From positions 62,001-126,000 of the forward strand of contig CAJQUW010016896.1 of NCBI GenBank assembly GCA_907163375.1: a stretch of 64,000 nucleotides of DNA, written 5' to 3'. Shown in pieces: positions 56,449 through 64,000 of this stretch. The notes beneath the pieces are model-generated. The model was not told where the DNA came from, did no database searches, and was given only the letters and a program-made list of their open reading frames with translations. Made by a program: the position numbers and the translations under genes. This stretch comes from Prostheceraeus crozeri (lineage: Eukaryota > Platyhelminthes > Polycladida > Euryleptidae). Positions within the stretch are counted from its first letter, which is position 1; each line of letters begins with the position of its first letter.

Positions 56449-57631
56449 CATCTAGCAGCATTTATTACTTTTCTGCAATTGGCAATTTTTCAGGGCGATT
56501 CCGTTGAGGGTCACAAAAGTGAACCATATCTTTGGTTGCCCGGAGTGCGTTAGTAACATTTTCCCCGAGTAGAGTGCACTCTTGTGTGGCGAGAGAAGTA
56601 TTGATGGATATCAACCTCTCCACGTCTGCGTTTCCGTGGGGAAGTATTAAAGAACTTTTGATCACAGGTGTGATAGGCTACATGGATATTTCGATTGATG
56701 GCTAGGCGTCTTTGAGTTAAAAGATCTATCTCCAAAAATGATCGACCCTTCGGTTGCGATTTGGTGCGGTTCGGTTGCGAAGAGTGTGGACCTCTATCCA
56801 TTATAGACTCATTATCGAAAAAGAAACTTCAAAAGCGTGTTCATCGTGTCATTTGGCTTATGGTGATAAATGCTAAAAGACTGCCTAGAACCACTGAAGG
56901 ATGGTCGAGATATGCTGAATTTCTGATTTCTTTTGCAAAATTGAAGATCCAAGTCACAAAAGTGGACTTGTAGCACCATTGACGAAAGCAAACCGATACT
57001 TTATCACAAGACATCGCATAAAAAAGGGAAGTGACTCTCCGAAAGCCTGCAGCATCTCATTTCAATTTTGTGAGATGACTGAACTTTTTTCATCATTTCA
57101 TGTACCATGTAAAAATCAAACGCATATATCGATATTCATCTCATATATATATATATATATACAATTATTATAGTATCTAGTGTCCTAACAGTTGCCTCCT
57201 ACGATATGCAAGGGTGCAGCAACAGGCCTAATCCCTAATACCCCAGACCTGCACATGGCAATGAAGTTATGACACGACTTTTTTTAAGAGCATGACACAA
57301 CAATGAATGAGCGTACAAATATTGGTTGATCTTTTAGTCTACACGTCTGGAAAAAAATAGACACTCATGTATTATAAATCATGCCCTCAAATGGTTGGCA
57401 AGAAGGAAGAAAATTGCATATTGTTTGTGTAATTTGACTGAGTGATGAATATTTGTCTGAATTGAATGTTATTTTGCCGCACTCGAAATAAAATTTAAAA
57501 AAAAATAGGACAATATAGGACATTGTACGGAAATATAGGACAAAATATGGGAACATAGGATATTTCATAAAAAATATAGGACAAATATAGGAATATAGAA
57601 TTGAGTGGATAGTGTGGACACCCTGTATCGC

Positions 57632-58265
57632 CGAGTAGCAAACTTGGTATAACGAAATATCAATCGCCGGTTCTCTAGAAGACGGTCGTAATCATACTTT
57701 TCAAAGATGAAGGGGGTCGCCAGCGATCTACAACGTAATAATGTAACCTACATACTAGTAGCAAGGAAATTATGATAAAATACTGACATCATAAATATTA
57801 AAATAAAATTAATTAAAATTCGTTTAGAGATTAGCTAGCATCACTTCATGAGTTATTACGACAAATTCTATCGGCGCGCTAATCCCAACACCACGTTGAG
57901 AACTTAAGTCAACAAAGTAAGCTTTCCAACATTATGACATAAGCTCACAAGGTTAATTTCAGGCGCCACAAGGGCGTACAGCGAAGGAGCGAATGATAAC
58001 AGTGAAAGTGGGTGGCTACTATGGACAACAATCAAATGCCAACAAAACATGAGAGTTGCTACGAGGCGCCAGGCAATGGTAAAAAATTTCTATCGCGACG
58101 GAAGAGAGGAAACTATAAAAGCTGTGGGCCGGAAACCGAAAAAACAACAACAACACACCACAAGTCGAAGAAGAATCATTCGTGACGTACAATTCATTTG
58201 TGACTTTCATTTTCGGTACTGCTACCAATAAGGCTCAGTACGGAATTTTGTGTCGGGTTAACACC
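57632..58265. other. Inside the LTR fossil, unassigned
   Basis: Sequence after the DNA transposon. A short forward frame (58021-58195, starting MDNNQMPTKH) is not recognised. Confidence 0.35.
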
Positions 58266-58376
58266 AATTGAAGCTGGGACATTCCCATAACGACGTCTAA
58301 ATGTTTCATAATTTTAATAAACTTACAGTTAATAAGACTTAAGGCTTGCCCTTAAGAGGACAGGTGGTGCGCTCCC
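58266..58376 (+). repeat. Dispersed repeat, copy 1 (AATTGAAGCTGGGACATTCC)
   Basis: These 111 bp match 62489-62599 with about six differences, in the same orientation. The unit includes AATAAAC and the hairpin-like CTTAAGGCTTGCCCTTAAG, and ends ACAGGTGGTGCG. The sequences on both sides differ between copies. It is probably a 3'-end fragment of a retroelement. Confidence 0.82.
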
Positions 58377-58637
58377 CAAGTTTCTTGCGGGTCTTCATTA
58401 CTGCTCCCTTTCGGTGAGACTCAGTATTGTAGACTCGCGGCAACTGACATCTGTGATCATCATCCTTCTGTGCCCGCTATAGAGTGAACGTGAAACTTTT
58501 GTGGTTTGTATACCGTTTGTTACATTTGTGTGAATTTGGTTCAATATAATTATAGTGTGGAAAACACTTGCTGTCAAAGTTTTATCCGATGCCATCGTGA
58601 AGTAATCGCTAACTTTAGTTAATTAATTTTAATTTCA

Positions 58638-58704
58638 AGTTTAGGGACCTGTGATATTGACGCGGTTATAGTAAAACCGCGTCAATATCACAGGTCCCTA
58701 AACT
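58638..58704. repeat. Perfect 30-bp hairpin, 7-nt loop
   Basis: AGTTTAGGGACCTGTGATAT plus TGACGCGGTT (58638-58667) is followed after ATAGTAA by its exact reverse complement (58675-58704). A stem of 30 uninterrupted pairs suggests a recent inverted duplication or the joined ends of a foldback element. Confidence 0.95.
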
Positions 58705-59030
58705 AAACGGCAAAGAAGGTTGGGAACCACTCACTGATATAGACTACATATAATAAAAAATCACATAATAATCTATATCATCATAATCTAATAATCTAAT
58801 ATATCATTATAATCTAATAATCATCTATATAATAAAAATCATTTAAATCAGCATAAATCAATGTTTTAACAAAAGTAGACATGAAACAATTGACAGTTCA
58901 ATTCATGTATAGCTTTTGAATTTATTATGTGATATGATGCATAATATATCATACGTCGAATAATAGACCCGGAAGCATTTATAGTAGAGACACAATCAGA
59001 ACTCCGGATCACGTAAATCCCGGAATTGGA
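58705..59030. other. AT-rich, repeated ATAATCTA/ATCATC words
   Basis: Low-complexity stretch (58740-58860) with AATCTAATAATC-type repeats; no gene. Confidence 0.5.
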
Positions 59031-59739
59031 GAATATGGACAGGAACTGCAATTCCTAGTTGATGGTTTTGGAAAGGATATTATATGGAATCGAGGGAATG
59101 CTAGGCAATGATGTCATTGATGCGTTTGGAGGAGTTCATATTTGTAACAGAAGGGCAACATCAGTGATTAAGTTGTGAAGAAAGGGTGTTGAAACCGCAT
59201 GTACATAACGCGATTTTCAATCAGAGCAACAGCAATCGACTTGTCAGTTGGATTAAGACTTCAGTGGTTTCACGGAGAACGCTGGGTAGTCAATTGGAAG
59301 TAGAAAAGTGAGCCGCCAGAAAATGGTCCACACGCCAGGAACTACAGACTAATAGATGAAACTCAAGCAGCTTTTAAAACTAAGGTGAATGAGTGGATCG
59401 CTAATGGCTTGCTCCGGACCGGTTAAAACTCGCATAACTCATGGCAGTTGAGTAGGAGATTATGAAGAAGGCTAGACCAGTTATGGACTACAGAATATTG
59501 TACAAGTATGTGGCAAGTTACACAACTGCCACACTAGCATTTGTTCAATGTTATATGGTGACTGAAGTTTGCATAGTGACGAGATGGAGTTGAATTATGT
59601 TTTATCTTGCTGCTTATTACAGAATGATCAACTGATCATCGCTTCACTGAGGTTCTAACTGATTCTCACAAATAGCCAAAAATCGATTTTCCATGGAAAG
59701 GTCCATAAAAGCTACAAATCAAAACCGTTGTTATAAGTA

Positions 59740-62488
59740 AATTCACATATGTTTTTTAACGAAACCTTAACTCATATAAATTTGAGCAACTTGCCTGTTT
59801 TGATGATCACGTTTTTAAACACAGCAGAATATTAGGAATGGAAGCAAGAAATGTGAAGAATGATCATCAAAAATCAGCCAAGTGCCATCCTTCATTTGTG
59901 GATGGCAAATGTGTGACAATTAGTGGTTAAACCAACCACTAAGGTTCAATGTCTATGAGGCCATGTATTGAAGTGACAGCAACGGATTGCAAATTGAAAA
60001 AAACTACATTGCCACACACAGGTTCAGATGACACAAATGATATGTAAAATGCAAAGATGAAATGCCATTATTCCTTCCGATTTGCTATCACCATCATCAG
60101 TCAAATCCAAAATTTCTTCAGAAGTGCCAAATTTTAGCATATCTCACATGTGAAGCTGGGTCTCATTCGAGAGTTTATTTAACAAAACCGCAACTGTATG
60201 CACAAAGCATATGTTCAGTTGCTACTCTGATGGGTTAAATCATAGGCATCTTTCGTTTGTCTGTTACAAATAAGGCAATGAACCAACCACCAATTGTGCC
60301 TTGTTTTTTTGACTTGCACCAAAGCATCAAAACTTTTAAATTACACCATCTTTCATCCTGCAAAGATTCGCAGATGTTTCCGGCCTGGTAAACTTATAAA
60401 CTTAACAGACCGGACTATTTGCTTATCTACTTCACAAAAATGACGGTTATTTAAAATTGGGTTTTTGTTTTAAGTTGTTCATTCTTTTAAAAAATCGAAA
60501 TATCGGCACCATCGATAAACAGCTGTCTTCAGGACGAGATGGAATATTATCTGAAAGGAGTGACGGACAGGTAATAGGCCATATTCAGTACCCTAAGTAC
60601 GTCAATCGCACTAAAATTTGACAGATTGCATTATGTGGCTGTGATTGTTTACGCGGTTTTATTCACGCGTTTTAATGTGACGTCATAAGGAAAGATGGCT
60701 TTCAATTACATCTAGAAAAGTCGATGTAGTTGGCAATTTTGAATGAAAACTCCTGTAGAAGTACAAAGTATTCTGCATTAGCATCTTGAGAAATTTGAGG
60801 AACATATGATGTGTCAAATCAAGAGTCAGCCAACAATCCGCCGCCGCCTCTCACGTATGCCGAGCTGACAGTTAAATTGCGATGTCTTGTCATCTCTTCT
60901 ATTTGCTCATTTTTGCGTCCAACACTATGAAGAAGAAAATGAGTCATTTTTAAGTCTTTTCACCCGAAGATAGTTAACGGATGTTAACTGTAGTTAATTG
61001 TAAAGAATAATGGTAAAGAAAATAGTTATTCTTTGTAGCCAGAAGGGCATGAAAATGTAGAAATCGGAGACCGCGAAGCAGACGAGGATTTCTACGATTT
61101 TATTGCCCGCTGCATTCATAGACTAGCTATTTTCTTAACCGCATGCTGCTCCAGTTTTTGTGTGGCTTCCAAAAAACTTGAGAACAGAAGCTTGAAACTT
61201 TTCACAAAAGATCTCAGAAAATCATATATGATGGGAATTTTGAATGTGGCTATTTTTTGCATCAATTTTATCAGTGAGAGAAAAACGGCCACGTAAATTT
61301 TTGCCTACCTGTCAATCGTTGTGTTCTCACACATTACATCAATTTGTACCGAAACTCATGCCAAGATCCGGCCAACTTTATCTGCCTCTATTCAATAGGC
61401 CTACTTCTCGCAGACTACATTCTTGTCCCTGGACTTCTATTAAATGAATTCATGTTGATCGTGTTGATCTATATTTTCGAGAAGCATTATTTGAGATTTG
61501 GAATATTAATGCGTTATTTGTATAATGCGTCATTCCTTTTATGTGCTTGCATATAATGTCCGCCATGTCTTTTCAATTTATGAATAAATGCTTCACTTTT
61601 ACTTCTTCATTTTCAAAACACGAAATTTTGGCTCAATGAGCTTCAAGCAAAATATAAATAACATTGTCGTCGAATTTTTCAAGCTGACCAACACTTTTCC
61701 TAATAGATTTGTCTGCGACATGAATAGATTAAATTATCATCATGCATACTACTTCGGTCGGGTACTCGCGTGGCATCTGATGATGCCTCGCGTACCACTA
61801 GTGGTACGCGCAACACAGATTGGGAATTTCTGGTCTATTTTCTGCATTCAAATCCTACCTCAAGTCGATCTATGTTGTCCAAACTCAATGGTGACTATCT
61901 CTTTTTCGTTGGATTATTCAATTCGTATTTTACAGCACCTGCAACTGTTTTCGCGTCTAAAGCAATTTCATAAGCTAGATGCAATTGAAGTCGTGGTTTA
62001 GAAGGTAGGCTTACAGCCGGGATTCTCTCTCAAGTATAGCCAGAATGTGTTGGTAAAATATCCTATGATAATCAGCAACATAAATTCAGAGTTTTATTAT
62101 CATAGTCACATTCTTGCCTCAGGTATATAGTGATGTCAATCAACTGGCAGTTTTTGAAATTGATGATTTTACAGGGAAAAATAATGCAAAAGAATTACAA
62201 ATTGAACACTGTTTACTTTCATAAGAGTATATCAGCATGCAACATTTTTTCTGCGCTATTAACGGTGATGAACCAAAAGTGGAGGTACAATTCGAGAGTT
62301 ATTCCGCAAATTTTGTAAACTCATTTTTCTGTTAACTTCATATATATAACTTGTAATTTACAAGATTTCAATGACTTGGAATTTTATTCAGATGCGAAGC
62401 ACATGAAAAGCCGACTGAGCTTGAATAAATTTTTTATTATTAGCTGATGTTGTTATCATATGTTCTGAAAAGACCAACTTTGATACAT
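59740..62488. other. No recognisable gene; one 22-bp palindrome
   Basis: About 2.7 kb without a gene I can support; the frames near 61.2-62.0 kb overlap each other and have no domain. At 61789-61810 CGCGTACCACT is followed directly by its reverse complement, a perfect 22-bp palindrome. Confidence 0.45.
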
Positions 62489-62599
62489 AATTGAAGCTGG
62501 GACATTCCCATAACGATGTCTACATGTTTCATAATTTTAATAAACTTATAGTTAATAAGACTTAAGGTTTGTCCTTAAGAGGACAGGTGGTGCGTTCCC
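62489..62599 (+). repeat. Dispersed repeat, copy 2
   Basis: Second copy of the 111-bp repeat at 58266-58376. Here it runs directly into a GC-richer, poly(A)-ended segment. Confidence 0.82.
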
Positions 62600-63082
62600 A
62601 CCGGCAGACATTAAACGTTCAAGGCGCGTCAAACTTTTGACTATCCTAGGACTACATTTTAGAGCCAAACTTGACGAGATCGGTGTGGAGGACCTTCCCA
62701 CTAGTCCATTTTTCACTCAGCGCTTCTAAAGCGGGGCTGGACCTTACCCCTAATGGTCCTCTGACTTGTGATCCTCGACAAATGCATGAATGCATGAAGG
62801 TCTTTAAGCACAAAGACTTGACGGATCTGATTGCGTGCCGGGCGGACCTACCCGGGGGTCCATAACATAGCGCTATACGGGCTGGACTTCACCCTTAAGT
62901 GTACGAGATCGTAACAAGTGATCTCCTTGGTCAAAGTTTCAGGCTCGATTGATTAGGAACTTATATATAAATAGACACTTAGTAATCACCATGTCAACCC
63001 CATGGAGACCAGTAACCGACACAGTCCATTCATCACACTAGGGTAGTTAGCGATAAAAAAAAAAAAAAAAAAAAAAAAAAAA
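62600..63082 (+). mobile_element. Poly(A)-ended retroposed sequence with repeated hairpins
   Basis: A GC-richer segment ends in 26-27 A (63055-63082). It contains successive self-complementary blocks of the form GGACC...GGTCC at about 62690-62707, 62739-62759 and 62844-62861, and a related GGACTTCACCC at 62884. The 3' poly(A) points to reverse transcription of an RNA. No reading frame with a known domain is present; the source could be a SINE, a LINE UTR or a structured RNA. Confidence 0.55.
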
Positions 63083-63114
63083 GAAGAACAAACGTTAAAA
63101 CAAATAAAACAATA

Positions 63115-63225
63115 GCCAGTCGTCAGCAGGTACCCGCCTGGTTGCGTTTCGGCCCCGCTACCTGAACCTCAAGCCCAGGCGGGCGGGCCCCGCATAAACT
63201 TATATGCGGCTGGCATTCTAAAATC
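63115..63225. repeat. Dispersed GC-rich repeat shared with 41820-41935
   Basis: CAGTCGTCAGCAGGTACCCG through CAAGCCCAGGCGGGCGGGCC is the less decayed copy of the repeat at 41820-41935 and keeps its CpG sites. Its flank has only short A-rich tracts (for example 63362-63379). Confidence 0.65.
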
Positions 63226-63565
63226 AATACAGTAATGATATGTGTAATAATAAGTAATACTGATAGTAATAGTAAAAACAAAAACAAAACAACCGCAAAA
63301 GACGGATACATCCAAAACAAACTAAAATATATGTGTGAAATACTGAAATGGTATAAACCAATAAAAAAAAAAAAAAAATGTTTAGAAAACAGTGTTAATT
63401 ATATTTTTTAAAATGCGCACTGCGATGTCAGCTGCCTGGCTGAGAAATATCCAAACTTGACTAGAAAATTGTTATGACCGGTTAGGATTTTCTCAGTACA
63501 TGCCTTCATTTTAGACTTACAATATCCCTCTGCTGCTCATCACAAAAAGTGTCATATTAATTCGT

Positions 63566-63949
63566 TTAATTAGAATCTTCAAGATGTGAGCAGATGCGAC
63601 AATAACGTAAAACCTGGCCGGCAAATACATTAATTCCCATGTTATAAGGTATTGCACTGTCTGGAAATGTCAACAGAACAACAGGGAAATCAAAATCTTC
63701 CACTTTATGATATATTGAGGTTCGAAGACCGTCACTACTAGATTGGAGTCTCACATCGAGGTAAACAACTGCTTTGTCATTGACTCCGTTTCTATCTGCA
63801 AGAAGCTCCAGTGGGTAAATTTTCGGAATTAAGGTATTGAAATGCTTGTAATTTATTACGTATATATCGTCTATATATCTCGAAGTGTTTGACAATAATT
63901 TAGCTAGTCCAAACTTTTTATTTTTAACCAATTGTTTCATAAAAAGCAA
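63566..63949 (-). mobile_element. Penelope-like reverse transcriptase fragment
   Basis: The reverse strand reads LLSNTSRYIDDIYVINYKHF, PKIYPLELLADRNGV, VVYLDVRLQSSSDGLRTSIY, HKVEDFDFPVVLLTFPDSAI and GQVLRYCRICSHLEDSN. The catalytic box is YIDD. IYP.EL, YLD, YHK..DF.F and LRY.RIC are as I know them from Penelope-like element polymerases. Upstream palm and fingers regions would lie beyond or near the window end, and no GIY-YIG domain is seen downstream. It is unrelated by position to the fragment at 55.8-56.4 kb, which keeps only the endonuclease. Confidence 0.85.
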
Positions 63950-64000
63950 ATTCGCAATTTAACAGAAACAAGTCGGCAAGTAAGGACTGCAATTCCCTCC

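Larger units (their letters stand above)
55440..56665 (-). pseudogene. hAT-dimerisation-like transposase C-terminus, split
   Basis: The upstream part (56665-56450) reads SLILPHGNADVERLISINTS, then NALRATKDMVHFCDP and RPEKLPIAEK. The downstream part (55775-55440) reads ARCAHSEYIRRLEIEHKREE, continues as a Glu/Lys coiled coil, and ends LLNDGNNK, LAIEEGDLQHAATAQLMIET and a stop. From memory PHGNADVER followed by RPEKIPIT and an alanine-rich coiled coil is the C-terminus of a common invertebrate hAT-like protein. The parts are separated by the Penelope-like insertion, and one-base shifts occur on both sides (near 56460 and 55520). N-terminal and catalytic regions are not recognised. Confidence 0.72.
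54686..57625 (-). mobile_element. 2.9-kb DNA transposon inside the LTR fossil
   Basis: Ends CAGGATGTCAACT and (reverse complement of right) CAGGGTGTCCACACT lie between two copies of TATCGC (54680-54685 and 57626-57631), a 6-bp duplication. ATAGGAC words recur near both ends in the same orientation (54.73-54.80 and 57.5-57.6 kb). The interior contains a reverse-strand gene remnant with a hAT-like C-terminal dimerisation motif. hAT elements normally duplicate 8 bp, so the superfamily is open. A Penelope-like insertion splits the gene. Confidence 0.65.
52410..59735 (+). mobile_element. LTR retrotransposon fossil (Ty3/gypsy-like), broken
   Basis: Direct repeats of about 190-200 bp at 52410-52605 and 59535-59735 share TGGTGACTGAAG and later CGATTTTC; over the best 140 bp they are roughly 92% alike, so the insertion is old. 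Between them lie a Gag region (about 53050-53980) with two CCHC zinc knuckles, the start of an aspartic protease (ALIDSG at about 54030-54060), and near 59070-59450 the end of the protease and the beginning of the reverse transcriptase. Most of the polymerase, RNase H and integrase are absent. The element carries numerous breaks and is clearly dead. A DNA transposon (54686-57625) and a dispersed repeat (58266-58376) lie inside its span. Confidence 0.72.

Noticed and set aside
61244-62001. Overlapping forward ORFs as a gene
   Set aside because: Two frames overlap, neither has a domain or splice support, and composition is that of bulk AT-rich DNA.

Overview
The window is AT-rich animal DNA with introns, minisatellites, a eukaryotic tRNA gene and many transposons. 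The mix (Tc1/mariner, hAT-like, piggyBac and non-LTR elements, Penelope-like elements, an LTR-element fossil, and two transposon-associated gene families that I recall as common in aquatic invertebrates) points to an invertebrate metazoan, probably aquatic. I cannot name the phylum.

Host genes. The main gene is a split homologue of mitochondrial fission factor (MFF / Tango11) on the minus strand. It has three coding exons at 38736-38410, 27227-27133 and 16980-16746. Splice sites and phases agree and the predicted protein is 218 residues. Both introns exceed 10 kb and are full of mobile DNA. Intron 1 also holds, on the same strand, a single-exon gene for a two-CUB-domain, single-pass membrane protein (30935-31969), plus two decayed copies of that protein's membrane-tail region (28.56-29.28 kb). 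A tRNA-Asp(GTC) gene lies at 9148-9219 on the minus strand. No other stretch is convincingly a host gene.

Layout. 0-4.2 kb: short tandem duplications and a foldback element. 4.2-7.8 kb: about 137 copies of a 26-bp minisatellite with no stop in any forward frame. 9-12 kb: tRNA and two inverted-repeat elements. 13.0-16.0 kb: a non-LTR retrotransposon interrupted by a Tc1-type element. 16.7-38.7 kb: the MFF gene, with several non-autonomous DNA transposons, a 35-bp array, a piggyBac-derived fragment and a 149-bp array (about 22 copies) grown from a piece of a transposon-like gene. 38.8-40.9 kb: a hAT-like element and a second non-LTR retrotransposon. 43.9-50.6 kb: two more inverted-repeat elements. 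52.4-59.7 kb: an LTR-retrotransposon fossil holding a DNA transposon, which itself holds a Penelope-like insertion. 62.5-64 kb: a poly(A)-tailed structured sequence and a Penelope-like reverse transcriptase fragment.

How it fits together. Only the MFF homologue, the CUB membrane protein and the tRNA look like working host genes. Nearly everything else is explained by transposition, nesting and tandem amplification. Many transposon boundaries can be placed to the base because terminal inverted repeats and target-site duplications survive. All assignments come from reading the sequence; no database search or folding program was run.
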